From Gottfriedia sp049568075 (GTDB lineage: Bacteria > Bacillota > Bacilli > Bacillales > Bacillaceae_G): a stretch of 64,000 bases of DNA. Position numbers and translations under genes: made by a program. Shown piece after piece: positions 43,597-52,335 of this stretch. The notes below the pieces were generated by a model that was not told where the DNA came from, searched no databases, and was given only the letters and a program-made list of their open reading frames with translations. The first letter of the stretch is position 1, and every line of letters begins with the position of its first letter. The DNA lies in assembly GCA_049568075.1 (NCBI GenBank), contig CP144911.1; one strand, 5' to 3'.

Positions 43597-44556
43597 CTAT
43601 ATTTCAATGATTATTTGATTTGATTTTGCCCTTGAGACACAGGTTAAAATCATTTTATTACTTTTTCTTTGATCCTCATCCAATAAGAAGTCGTGATGTT
43701 CAATTTGACCATCGATTACATTTACTTCACATGTTCCACATCTACCAACTCTACAGGAATAAGGTACTTTTATGCCCTCATCGAGTAAAACATCTAATAA
43801 AGTTTTATCAACTGGAACTTGTTTTGTGGTTCCATTTGCCAGTCTAACCTCAAAAGGTCTAGAGTTAGCCAATAATAGTGGTGTAAAAACCTCAATATGG
43901 ACACTTGATTTTGGATAGCCAAATGCATAAGCCGATTCATTAAATTGAGAAATAAACCGATTAGGACCACAAAAATATACATGAGTTCCGATTGAATGGT
44001 CTAAAAGCGTTTCAACTTTTATTCGACTAGAATTGAGCTCTTTCGTAAAGTAAAAATTAGTCTCTTCTTTATAATATTCATTTAAAAAGTCATAAAATGC
44101 ACTACTTGATTTTGTTGCCGAAGTATAGTGAAGTTCAAAAGATTTATTTTTACTTTTTAATTCTTTCATCATCGATAAAAATGGCGTTATGCCAATACCC
44201 GCTGCATAAAACACATGGTGTTTCGCTCTAGAACTTAATGGAAAATGATTTTTTGGATAGCTAATCCGTAATCGATCACCTACTTTAATTCGTTCATGCC
44301 AATATTTTGAAGCGCCCCTTGATTCCGAACTTAAATGAATGGCAATTTTATAAGTGTTATCAATAAGTGAATGATGAACTAAAGAATAGGGTCTGCAAAT
44401 AATCTCATTTTCTGCAGCAACATATGTATTAATATGAGAACCTCCACTAAAAGTTGGAAGATTAAATTCATCAATTGGAATAAAACTAAACTCTTTAACC
44501 TGTTTTGTTATTTGCTTTATTTCATTAACACGAACTAGTATCGTATTCTCAATCAA
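43597..44556 (-). CDS. PDR/VanB-type ferredoxin-flavin reductase of the N-demethylase system
   Basis: Electron-transfer component: FAD/FMN-binding barrel (RPYSLVHH near residue 55), NAD-binding domain (HVFYAAGIGITPFLSMM near 118) and a C-terminal plant-type 2Fe-2S domain with CRVGRCGTCEV and a fourth Cys in LTCVS. 319 residues. TTG 44556, eight bases after GGGAG, is preferred to ATG 44571, which has no site. Third gene after the HDOD alpha-like and DmmA-like genes, so it most likely passes electrons from NAD(P)H to the heme N-demethylase. Confidence 0.85.
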   Translation of the reverse strand: MIENTILVRVNEIKQITKQVKEFSFIPIDEFNLPTFSGGSHINTYVAAENEIICRPYSLVHHSLIDNTYKIAIHLSSESRGASKYWHERIKVGDRLRISYPKNHFPLSSRAKHHVFYAAGIGITPFLSMMKELKSKNKSFELHYTSATKSSSAFYDFLNEYYKEETNFYFTKELNSSRIKVETLLDHSIGTHVYFCGPNRFISQFNESAYAFGYPKSSVHIEVFTPLLLANSRPFEVRLANGTTKQVPVDKTLLDVLLDEGIKVPYSCRVGRCGTCEVNVIDGQIEHHDFLLDEDQRKSNKMILTCVSRAKSNQIIIEI

Positions 44557-44571
44557 TCCATTCACTCCCAT

Positions 44572-45060
44572 CTACAATTTAGCGATATTACCTAAATATG
44601 CGTCATAATAGACCGAATAATGGTCAGAAACTGAAAGTAATAAATGACAGTTTTGACACTGAACTTCTTTACCAATTTCTAAATTTTTTAATTCAGTTAA
44701 ACTATGACAACGACAACAAAAAACCTTAGAGTTCAGTTCTCCATAACCAACATATTGTACTTCATCTTCAAAAAATCCAACATCTTCTATAATTGGTCTT
44801 AAATTTTTTAGCTCTTCTTTACTTAGTGCTATATATAAAAAACTACCCATTTTCTGACTTTGCAACCAAGTTTTAAGATTATTTTGCAATTGTTCCGGGC
44901 TCGAATCAAATCCGATGAAAACAAAATCAAAAGAATAATTTTTCTCAAGTAACTTTTCTAAAATTGGCTGGATTAACGACCTCCCTTTATGATTCGAACA
45001 GACTAAATATTTTCTTTTTCCATCTATAAATCTAGCTTCTTCAACTATTAAATTATTCAT
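44572..45060 (-). CDS. DmmA-like subunit of dimethylamine monooxygenase / HDOD
   Basis: 162 residues. The C-terminal third has two CxxC pairs (FCCRCH, QCQNCH), a rubredoxin/zinc-ribbon-like site, preceded by an a/b domain that contains GSFLYIALSKEELKNL. This is the layout of DmmA-type proteins of the dimethylamine monooxygenase (Dmm) and heme-dependent oxidative N-demethylase systems. It sits 6 bp after the catalytic-subunit gene and directly before the reductase gene. Confidence 0.78.
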   Translation of the reverse strand: MNNLIVEEARFIDGKRKYLVCSNHKGRSLIQPILEKLLEKNYSFDFVFIGFDSSPEQLQNNLKTWLQSQKMGSFLYIALSKEELKNLRPIIEDVGFFEDEVQYVGYGELNSKVFCCRCHSLTELKNLEIGKEVQCQNCHLLLSVSDHYSVYYDAYLGNIAKL

Positions 45061-45066
45061 CGCATT

Positions 45067-46017
45067 CTACCCAACTTCATCAAGTTTATTTTTTAGATAT
45101 GTTATTACTTCTTTTTTATATGTAGAGATTCCTTTATAATCTAAAATGAAATCCGGTAATTCACATAGAATTTTATAAAATTGCTCTAACCATTCCTTAT
45201 TTAAGGTAAATTGCTCTAGTGGTAATAAGTGAGTATGAATCGTAAAAAGGAGCCCATTACTATCAGCCAACCTAAATAACTTTTGAACCTCGACACGTAA
45301 GTGAACAAATTCCCCGACATTATCAACTGTTACTTTTTTTCGATCCTTACCCCATTGATCGAATGTTTCTAATGAAGTATCTAATCTTTTTCCTGCCATT
45401 AATGACCAATTTTTACGAGTCCAAGGAGTACCTTGTTCAATATTTTTTAAGAAACGAAGAATTCGATCATCCAATGATTTTTCACTAAACATAGGGATTG
45501 GCTGATGAATCTCTTTAAATCTCATCCCTAGTTTAAAAGTAAGTGACCAATTAGAAGGAAAACAGAGATGTCCAGCATCTAAAAATAAATCACCATCTCG
45601 CTGACTCATATAAATTAAATCCTCTTGTACATGTCTACCTATGAAATTCAAAGGCTTTCCTAAGACGGAAGTTCGATCCCCAAACCTAAATTGTTCCTCC
45701 TCCATCAAAAGCTTATTATAAATAGTCCAATATTCATGCCCCTTATGAACTTCAAAATAGTTTGGATAATACCTTATTAAATGATCTAAAACTAATTCTA
45801 CAATTTCCCATTGACCTTCAAAACTAGAAGGAATTGCCTGATAACAATCGCTAGGTGAATTGACTAACAAGCTTCTTTTTAATTTTATTTCATTCTCATA
45901 TTTGGGAGTAATCTCGATGCTTACAGGTGGATCTAATTGAATAGAGTTGTTAGAGTATCGATAAATCTCCTCTTTAAACGGATACGGAAAGCTTTCTAAT
46001 TCATTAACTTGATTCAT
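45067..46017 (-). CDS. Heme-dependent oxidative N-demethylase family protein (DUF3445)
   Basis: Probable catalytic subunit, 316 residues, of the DUF3445/HDOD-alpha family that binds heme in a PAS-like fold and oxidatively demethylates secondary amines such as dimethylamine. Family segments: FRFGDRTSVLG, YMSQRDGDLFLDAGHLCFPSNW, GMRFKEIHQPIP and WTRKNWSLMAGKRLDTS; LRVEVQKLFRL and IHTHLLPL near the C-terminus. AAAGGGTG precedes the ATG. First gene of a three-gene operon. Substrate by analogy only. Confidence 0.85.
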   Translation of the reverse strand: MNQVNELESFPYPFKEEIYRYSNNSIQLDPPVSIEITPKYENEIKLKRSLLVNSPSDCYQAIPSSFEGQWEIVELVLDHLIRYYPNYFEVHKGHEYWTIYNKLLMEEEQFRFGDRTSVLGKPLNFIGRHVQEDLIYMSQRDGDLFLDAGHLCFPSNWSLTFKLGMRFKEIHQPIPMFSEKSLDDRILRFLKNIEQGTPWTRKNWSLMAGKRLDTSLETFDQWGKDRKKVTVDNVGEFVHLRVEVQKLFRLADSNGLLFTIHTHLLPLEQFTLNKEWLEQFYKILCELPDFILDYKGISTYKKEVITYLKNKLDEVG

Positions 46018-46237
46018 CTGAACACCCTTTTTAGTAGATTAAAAATAAATCGTTCAAATAAGTTAAACTAGACAAAGGTAAACATGCTATTAATTTCTTT
46101 TTTATTCCATTAGATTTTAATTAATTATAAGAATATTCTGTTTTTTATGTCAATAGCTAGTCCGATTTATTGTTCAATTTAATAGAAAGTATACGATTGA
46201 ATCGTTAATTAGTGGGTTATTTCATTTTTTGCTATTT

Positions 46238-46888
46238 TACTTACTTATGAACCCTTTATGAGGTACTAAAACTGAGCTTTTTGGCTTTTTACTTCCTCAT
46301 GAACCCTTTATTAGGTACTATATCTCTGCTTTTTGCTTTTGTACTTCCTCATGAACTCTTTATGAGGTACTATATCTCTGCTTTTTGCTTTTGTACTTCC
46401 TCACGAACCCTTTATGAGGCACTATATCTCTGCTTTTTGCTTTTGTACTTCCTCACGAACCCTTTATGAGGCACTATATCTCTGCTTTTTGCTTTTGTAC
46501 TTCCTCATGAACCCTTTATGAGGCACTATATCTCTGCTTTTTGCTTTTGTACTTCCTCATGAACCCTTTATGAGGCACTATATCTCTGCTTTTTGCTTTT
46601 GTACTTCCTCATGAACTCTTTATGAGGCACTATATCTCTGCTTTTTGCTTTTGTCTTCCTCATGAACTCTTTATGAGGTACTATATCTCAGCTTTTTGCC
46701 TTATGTACTTCCTCATGAACACCTTATGAGGTACTATATCTCAGCTTCTTGCAATTTTACTTACTCATGAACCCTTTATGAGGTACTAAAACTGAGCTTT
46801 TTGCGATTTTACTTCCTCATGAACCCTTTATGAGGGACTATATCTCATCTTCTTGCTAATTTAGTTCCTCATGAACCCTAGTGTGCAG
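46238..46888. repeat. Tandem array of about 12.5 copies of a 52-bp hairpin-bearing repeat
   Basis: Unit starts at about 46238, 46290, 46342, 46394, 46446, 46498, 46550, 46602, 46653, 46705, 46757, 46810 and 46862 (last partial). Each unit carries TACTTCCTCATGAAC then CCTTTATGAGGTAC and a CTGCTTTTTGC-type tail. CCTCAT / ATGAGG form a 6-bp stem with a 9-nt loop; GTA / TAC can extend it past a CTT bulge. Inner units are nearly identical, outer ones diverged. 52 is not a multiple of 3, so it is non-coding. It occupies most of the 984-bp gap between the N-demethylase and rhodanese operons. Confidence 0.9.
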
Positions 46889-46956
46889 GTCCTTTCATCC
46901 TTTTGCGTTTTCTTTACTAATTAACCTCAGTATGTTATTACCTTTCAATACATATA

Positions 46957-46996
46957 AAAAAAATTGCCTATATTCTTTTATAAGCAATTTTTGCAT
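46957..46996 (-). terminator. Terminator of the cstR-rhodanese operon
   Basis: AAAAATTGC / GCAATTTTT stem with inner TATA pairs, followed by T8 on the minus strand. Confidence 0.75.
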
Positions 46997-47001
46997 TTTG
47001 T

Positions 47002-47298
47002 TTATTCAATTTCTCCTGTCCAAGCAAGCATTCCGCCAGTCATATTCACAACATTAAATCCATGACTTTCTAAAAACTGTACTGCTCGACTACTTCTGCC
47101 ACCAGCATGGCATACAACGATGTATTCATTATTTTTATCTAGGTCTGCCATACGGAATTCAATTAAACCAAGTGGAATATGCGTCGCACCTGGGATCATT
47201 CCGTTTGCTACTTCATCCGCCTCGCGAACATCAATAATATTAAGTGAATTTCCATTCTTTAATAAATCTTCAAGTTTTTCTGCTGTAATTTCTCTCAT
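47002..47298 (-). CDS. Single-domain rhodanese (sulfurtransferase)
   Basis: 98-residue rhodanese carrying the active-site loop CHAGGRSSRA (catalytic Cys near residue 64) and the entry motif INIIDVREADEVANGMIPGA-type (IIDVREADEV). Transfers sulfane sulfur via a Cys persulfide. AAAGGAG precedes the ATG. Third gene behind a CstR-like repressor and another rhodanese, as in cst sulfide-detoxification operons. Confidence 0.88.
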   Translation of the reverse strand: MREITAEKLEDLLKNGNSLNIIDVREADEVANGMIPGATHIPLGLIEFRMADLDKNNEYIVVCHAGGRSSRAVQFLESHGFNVVNMTGGMLAWTGEIE

Positions 47299-47314
47299 TC
47301 ATTATTCTCCTTTA

Positions 47315-47668
47315 TTAAGACCAGGTGCTCATTCCGCCTTTTACATTTGTAATATTGGTATAACCCATTTTTTTAAGAACTTTACATGCTTTTTTACTTC
47401 TCATTCCACTTTGGCAAATAATAATTGTTTCTTGATCTTTTGAAAGATGATTTAAATTTTGCTTTAACAAATGCAATGGAATATTTTTGAATTCTTTTAT
47501 ATGTCTTCCTTTATATTCTGCAGGTGTTCTAACATCAATGAATTGTTTTTTCTTACTTTTCAATTCATTTTTTAATTCATTTGTTGAAATTTGCTTTACA
47601 CCTTTAATTGGAAGAAAAGTTTGTACTAGAAAATAAGCAATTAATACGATGATTAGAATATTTAACAT
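47315..47668 (-). CDS. Membrane-anchored rhodanese
   Basis: 117 residues: one N-terminal membrane helix (about 2-18, NILIIVLIAYFLVQTFL) and a rhodanese domain with FIDVRTPAEYKGRHI and the active-site loop CQSGMRSKKA (Cys near 85). The domain is predicted on the cytosolic side if the N-terminus is outside, but orientation is uncertain. Weak ribosome site (TAGGAC). Second gene of the persulfide-stress operon. Confidence 0.85.
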   Translation of the reverse strand: MLNILIIVLIAYFLVQTFLPIKGVKQISTNELKNELKSKKKQFIDVRTPAEYKGRHIKEFKNIPLHLLKQNLNHLSKDQETIIICQSGMRSKKACKVLKKMGYTNITNVKGGMSTWS

Positions 47669-47743
47669 TACTATTTAGGTCCTACTTTCAAGAAGTTGAT
47701 GTTCAGAAATATTTTGGCCAGTGATAAGTTTTACGAATATTTT

Positions 47744-48004
47744 TTATCTGCTTTTTACTAATAAGTTAACTGCTTCTTTTACAAGTTCTTCTGCACTTTC
47801 TCCATTTTCATCAGCTAATCTTACACATTCAATTAGATTCGTACTAACGATGACTCCTATTGTACGATCCATTGCTGCTCTTACTGCTGATAATTGAGTG
47901 ATAACATCTTTACACCCTTTATCTTCATCCATCATTTTTAAAATGCCTCTAAGTTGCCCTTCAATTCGTTTTACTCTATTTTTTATTTGATCATCATAAG
48001 ACAT
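47744..48004 (-). CDS. cstR: CsoR/CstR family repressor, persulfide-sensor type
   Basis: 86-residue all-helical DUF156 repressor. Cys residues are at about 31 (DKGCKDV) and 60 (NLIECV), while the copper-ligand His of CsoR, four residues before the second Cys, is Asn here; this two-Cys, no-His pattern is that of CstR, which forms a di- or tetrasulfide bridge on exposure to persulfide. It heads an operon with two rhodaneses and has a matching operator in its promoter (48056-48071), so autoregulation is likely. Confidence 0.85.
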   Translation of the reverse strand: MSYDDQIKNRVKRIEGQLRGILKMMDEDKGCKDVITQLSAVRAAMDRTIGVIVSTNLIECVRLADENGESAEELVKEAVNLLVKSR

Positions 48005-48049
48005 AGAATTCTTTCCTTTCTTAGTAAAATTTTTACATTAGTTAAATTG

Positions 48050-48081
48050 AACTATATACCCAGATAGGTATGAAGTCAATA
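48050..48081 (-). promoter_or_regulatory. cstR promoter with CsoR/CstR-type operator in the spacer
   Basis: On the minus strand: TTGACT, 17-bp spacer, TATAGT. The spacer contains ATACC-N6-GGTAT (48056-48071), an inverted repeat like CsoR/CstR operators, positioned so that bound repressor would block RNA polymerase. It lies about 50 bp before the cstR start codon. Confidence 0.7.
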
Positions 48082-48146
48082 AAATTGCCGTCATTTTAGA
48101 TTACTAGAAAAAGAAGATAGTCAATTTCATTTTAAACAGAATAAAA

Positions 48147-48176
48147 GCCTGGTATCTAACTACCCCAGGCTTTACT
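48147..48176 (-). terminator. Terminator of the 38-aa membrane protein gene
   Basis: AAAGCCTGG / CCAGGCTTT 9-bp stem followed by TATT on the minus strand, directly after the small gene's stop. Confidence 0.75.
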
Positions 48177-48179
48177 TCT

Positions 48180-48296
48180 TCACATATTTATTACTAAGAA
48201 AGGTATCGTGATGATCGCTACGATCATTAATAACCAATTATTCTTCTTAATATGAATAATTTCTTCCTCCAATAACAGCTCTTCATTTTTTTTCAT
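48180..48296 (-). CDS. 38-aa single-helix membrane protein
   Basis: MKKNEELLLEEEIIHIKKNN followed by one helix, WLLMIVAIITIPFLVINM. A short acidic/basic cytosolic head and one C-terminal membrane helix (tail-anchored layout). A weak TAGGAA site lies nine bases before the ATG; a clean terminator follows the stop within 5 bp, which supports a real transcript. Function unknown; lies downstream of the signal peptidase-cstR region as a single gene. Confidence 0.5.
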   Translation of the reverse strand: MKKNEELLLEEEIIHIKKNNWLLMIVAIITIPFLVINM

Positions 48297-48485
48297 TATA
48301 TATTCCTACTTTCAGTTTTGATTAATTTATTCTTATATTTAAGATTTATTTCCTTAAATAAAGCTTAAAATACCTGTAAGTATCAATTTTGTTACTTTTT
48401 TACTTTATATAATGAAAATGAAATTTTAATGAAAAACCTTTTTTTAATTTCTACAATCCCTATTTATTCCATTTTACTTTTTCTT

Positions 48486-49022
48486 TTAGTGTATTATTCT
48501 TACTCGATCAAAAGGAAAAAAAACTCCTTCAACTTTTCCGACTATTTCAGACTGTTTAATATACCCTAAACCATTTCTGCTATCTTTACTATTTAGTCGA
48601 TTATCACCCATTACCAAATACGACCTGCTAGGTACTTTAACTTGATTAAATTGAAGATATTCTTTATAGACATTTTTTAAATGATCATTTAAGTAGTTTT
48701 CAGCTAAATGTTTTCCATTAATATATAGGAGCCCGTTCGTTAAATTAACGTTATCACTTGGCAATCCAATGATTCTTTTGACATAATACTTAGGGTCATT
48801 TTGTTTTTTTATAATGACAACTTCGCCTCTATTTATTGATGAAATATGAAATGAGGCTTTATTTACAAACAAATAATCATGATTATGTAGGGTCGGTTGC
48901 ATCGAAGCACCTTGAACAATAAAGGGTGAAAAAATAAAAATCTTTACAATTAATGCGATTGTAAAAGAATAGACTATTATTTTAAAAGTTTGCCATGAAG
49001 ATTCCTTTTTTCGTATTTTCAA
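48486..49022 (-). CDS. sipS: Type I signal peptidase
   Basis: Membrane serine protease that removes signal peptides from exported proteins. 178 residues from TTG 49022, which is eight bases after GGGG; an upstream ATG (49064) has no site. One N-terminal membrane helix, catalytic Ser in GASMQPTL near residue 40, catalytic Lys in YVKRIIGLP near 81 and the box E motif GDNRLNSKDSR near 138. Length and single anchor fit Bacillus SipS/T/U/V types; which one cannot be decided. Confidence 0.9.
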   Translation of the reverse strand: MKIRKKESSWQTFKIIVYSFTIALIVKIFIFSPFIVQGASMQPTLHNHDYLFVNKASFHISSINRGEVVIIKKQNDPKYYVKRIIGLPSDNVNLTNGLLYINGKHLAENYLNDHLKNVYKEYLQFNQVKVPSRSYLVMGDNRLNSKDSRNGLGYIKQSEIVGKVEGVFFPFDRVRIIH

Positions 49023-49167
49023 ATTTGTATCCCCTTTAAATTTATTGTCTCCACATTTTACCATAACACGATTAATTATTTGAATATTCCTTACAAATAT
49101 TTAAAGAAAAAAATAGCAAAGCTTTCTGTTTCACTTTGCCATTTCTTCAATGAATAAATCAGATAAA

Positions 49168-50811
49168 TTAAACTTGTTTTGAGGCAGATTCTACTGCTTG
49201 CTCTCTAAGTCGGAATTTCTGTATTTTTCCAGAGGCAGTCATGGGATACTCTTTTACAAATTCTATATATCGAGGAATTTTATGTTTTGAGATTTTTCCC
49301 TTACAGTACATTCGAATATCCTCTGGTGTAATTTTTATTCCTTCTTTAATAATAATGCAAGCCATTACTTCTTCCCCATACACATGATCAGGTACTCCAA
49401 CAACTTGAACATCTAACACATCTGGGTGAGTATATAAAAATTCTTCAATTTCACGAGGGTAAATATTTTCTCCCCCACGGATAATCATGTCTTTGAGCCT
49501 ACCTGTAACTTTGCAATAGCCATTCTCATCCATGATTGCTAAATCTCCTGTATGTAGCCAACCATCTTCATCAATCGCAGTACGAGTAGCTTCTTCATTT
49601 TTGTAGTAACCTTTCATAACATGATAACCTCTAGTACATAGTTCCCCTTGTACTCCACGTGGTACTTCATTTGAAGTGCCTGGTTCTACTATTTTCACTT
49701 CAACATTTGGTAATGCCTTACCAACCGTTTCAACTCGTACCTCAATTGGATCATTGGTTCTAGTTTGTGTAATAACTGGAGAAGACTCCGTTTGGCCATA
49801 TGCAATTGTAATCTCTGTAATACCCATTTTTTCGATTACTGCCTTCATAACCTCAATTGGACAGTTTGAACCTGCCATAATTCCAGTTCGTAATGTTGAT
49901 AAATCATATTTAGAAAAATCAGGTTCATTTAATTCTGCGATAAACATTGTAGGAACTCCATGTAATCCAGTACATTTTTCATCTTGTACAGTTTGAAGTA
50001 CTCTCTTTGGACTGAAGTCTTGTACAGGTACCATCGTTGCTCCAACAGTAACACAAGCCATGGTGCCTAAAACACATCCAAAGCAATGGAAAAATGGAAC
50101 GGGTATGCATAAACGATCTGCCTTTGTTAATTCCATACAATTCGCAATATTGAACCCATTATTAACGATATTTGAGTGTGTAAGCATTACACCTTTTGGG
50201 AAACCAGTCGTTCCAGATGTATATTGCATGTTTATAACATCATACGGACTCATTCTTGCAATTCGCTTATCCAACTCTATGTCTGAAGTATTTTTAGCCA
50301 TAGAAATAAGCTCATTCCATGAGAATGTTCCAGGATATTTTTTCTCACCTAGAACAATTACGTTCCGTAAAAATGGCAGTCGACTGCTATGAAGTTCTCC
50401 AGGAACAGCACCCTTTAATTCTGGTATAATTTCATAAAGCATTTCAATATATGAAGAATCCTTATACTGATCCATTAAAATAATCGTTGTTGAATCAGAT
50501 TGCTTTAACAAATATTCTAGTTCTGCTGTACGATAATTTGTGTTTACTGTAACAAGAACTCCACCCATTTTGCCAGTTGCAAATTGGGAAGTAAGCCATT
50601 CAGGTGTATTTGAAGACCATATTGCAATATGATCACCTTTTTGAATTCTAAGACTCATCAAACCTTTTGCTACTTCTCTACAGTGATTTTCAAATTGTTC
50701 GTAATTCATCCTTAAACCTCTATCCGCATAGACAACAGCCTCATGAGTAGGATGTAATTTCGCTTTTTCTTCTAATAGTTTCCCAATCGTAATATCTAGT
50801 AAATTTGTCAT
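49168..50811 (-). CDS. AMP-binding acyl-CoA synthetase
   Basis: ANL-superfamily ligase activating a carboxylate to its CoA thioester, 547 residues. ATP-binding YTSGTTGFPKGVMLTH near residue 187, TAYGQTES-type motif (IAYGQTESSP) near 335, GWLHTGDLAIMDENGYCKVTGRLKD near 418 and the C-terminal catalytic Lys in ASGKIQKFRLRE. Closest in layout to YngI/FadD-like medium-chain or acetoacetyl-CoA ligases; exact substrate open. AAGGAGG five bases before ATG 50811. Single gene with its own promoter region. Confidence 0.87.
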   Translation of the reverse strand: MTNLLDITIGKLLEEKAKLHPTHEAVVYADRGLRMNYEQFENHCREVAKGLMSLRIQKGDHIAIWSSNTPEWLTSQFATGKMGGVLVTVNTNYRTAELEYLLKQSDSTTIILMDQYKDSSYIEMLYEIIPELKGAVPGELHSSRLPFLRNVIVLGEKKYPGTFSWNELISMAKNTSDIELDKRIARMSPYDVINMQYTSGTTGFPKGVMLTHSNIVNNGFNIANCMELTKADRLCIPVPFFHCFGCVLGTMACVTVGATMVPVQDFSPKRVLQTVQDEKCTGLHGVPTMFIAELNEPDFSKYDLSTLRTGIMAGSNCPIEVMKAVIEKMGITEITIAYGQTESSPVITQTRTNDPIEVRVETVGKALPNVEVKIVEPGTSNEVPRGVQGELCTRGYHVMKGYYKNEEATRTAIDEDGWLHTGDLAIMDENGYCKVTGRLKDMIIRGGENIYPREIEEFLYTHPDVLDVQVVGVPDHVYGEEVMACIIIKEGIKITPEDIRMYCKGKISKHKIPRYIEFVKEYPMTASGKIQKFRLREQAVESASKQV

Positions 50812-50932
50812 CTTTTCCTCCTTAATTGGTTCCCTTCCAAAAGGACGCGTTATTACCACTTAAATTTAAACACAATTAAGAATATTCTATGTTTTTAGAC
50901 TTTCCCCTTTAAAAAAACTACTGTAAAAGTAG

Positions 50933-50971
50933 AAAAGCCACAAGGAATTTCTTTTTCCTTGTGGCTTTTGT
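50933..50971. terminator. Strong bidirectional terminator
   Basis: AAAAGCCACAAGGAA / TTCCTTGTGGCTTTT 15-bp perfect stem, T-rich on the plus strand and A/T-rich on the minus; it lies between the gltT stop side and the synthetase promoter and would end gltT transcription (minus strand). Confidence 0.8.
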
Positions 50972-51025
50972 TTTTAGTTAATTTATTTGAGAGTTAAAAT
51001 TAAAATATCTTTCCTATATTATACG

Positions 51026-52282
51026 TTACATAGCAACGTTATTATCATTCTTCACCACTTCTGGTTTAAATGCGCGTTCCCATTTTGCAATTACAACTGC
51101 TGCTAAAGAGTTACCTACTACGTTTACTGCAGTTCTAGCCATATCTAGAATACGGTCAATACCAGCAATAAATGCTAAACCTTCAACTGGAATTCCTGCT
51201 GTACCTAATGTTGCTAATAATACAACGAACGATACGCCTGGAACACCTGCAATACCTTTTGAAGTGACCATTAGAACTAACATTAGTGAAATTTGATCTG
51301 TGATTGATAAATGAATACCATACATTTGAGCGATGAAAATTGCTGCTAATGCTTGATATAAAGTTGATCCATCAAGATTGAATGAATAACCAGTCGGAAT
51401 AACGAATGAAGAAATTGATCTTGGTACTCCGAATTTTTCTACTTTTTCCATAATTTTAGGTAAAACTGTTTCTGAACTCGCAGTAGAATATGCTAAGATC
51501 AATTCATCTTTAATTAATTTAATGAACTTAAATATATTAACTCCTACCATTTTAGCTACTAAGCCTAATACTACAACGATAAAGAATGCCATCGTTAGAT
51601 AAACAGTTATGACTAATTTTCCAAGTGGAATTAAAGATTCTAATCCAAACTTTGAAACTGTAACTCCGATTAATGCAAAAACACCAAATGGAGCAAATTT
51701 CATAATTTGATTTGTAATGTAAAACATTGTATCAGCTGTTCCTTGGAAAAATGCTAAGACTGGCTTTCCTCTTTCTCCTACCGCTGTAATCCCAAGACCA
51801 AACAGCACTGAGAAAAAGATAATTGCTAACATATTTCCTTCAACAAAAGCTGAAAAAATATTTGGCGGTACGATATTTACAAATGTATCTGCAAACCCAT
51901 GACTTTTCACTTCTTTTGCTGTTTCAACATAAGTATTTATATCAGTTTTGTGAAGAATACTCATATCTATACCAGCACCTGGTTTAACGATATTCGCTAC
52001 TAGTAATCCGATTAAAATTGCAATTGTTGTAATAATCTCAAAGTACAGAATCGTTTTTCCGCCTAAACGGCCAAGTTTTTTTGTGTCACCAACACTAGCA
52101 ACACCTACAATAATACTTGAAACAACGATAGGTATTACAATCATTTTAATCAGACGTAAAAAGATGTCTCCGATTGGTTGTAAATAGTCAGCAACCTTTG
52201 GATTTCCATAAAAAATTGCGCCTACAATGATCCCGATAACAAGACCAATTAATATTTGCCAAGCTAAGCCAATTTTTTTCAT
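51026..52282 (-). CDS. gltT: Proton/sodium-glutamate symporter
   Basis: 418-residue dicarboxylate/amino acid:cation symporter (DAACS). The start MKKIGLAWQILIGLVIGIIV is very close to B. subtilis GltT. Family signatures: the Ser-rich reentrant loop YSTASSETVLPKIME near residue 272, the FVIPTGYSFNLDGSTLYQ helix near 300, and GVPGVSFVVLLATLGTAGIP near 350. AAGGGGG precedes the ATG. Imports glutamate and/or aspartate. A terminator-like hairpin sits in its leader. Confidence 0.92.
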   Translation of the reverse strand: MKKIGLAWQILIGLVIGIIVGAIFYGNPKVADYLQPIGDIFLRLIKMIVIPIVVSSIIVGVASVGDTKKLGRLGGKTILYFEIITTIAILIGLLVANIVKPGAGIDMSILHKTDINTYVETAKEVKSHGFADTFVNIVPPNIFSAFVEGNMLAIIFFSVLFGLGITAVGERGKPVLAFFQGTADTMFYITNQIMKFAPFGVFALIGVTVSKFGLESLIPLGKLVITVYLTMAFFIVVVLGLVAKMVGVNIFKFIKLIKDELILAYSTASSETVLPKIMEKVEKFGVPRSISSFVIPTGYSFNLDGSTLYQALAAIFIAQMYGIHLSITDQISLMLVLMVTSKGIAGVPGVSFVVLLATLGTAGIPVEGLAFIAGIDRILDMARTAVNVVGNSLAAVVIAKWERAFKPEVVKNDNNVAM

Positions 52283-52335
52283 AATAAAAGTCCCCCTTGT
52301 AGTAGAATTTTGCCAAGTTTTTTAATTTACTAAAA

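Noticed and set aside
46281..46469. 62-residue open frame inside the repeat array
   Set aside because: It arises from the repeats; 52 bp shifts the frame with every unit and there is no ribosome site.
46238..46888. CRISPR array
   Set aside because: The whole 52-bp unit is conserved, with no variable spacers, and no cas genes are present.
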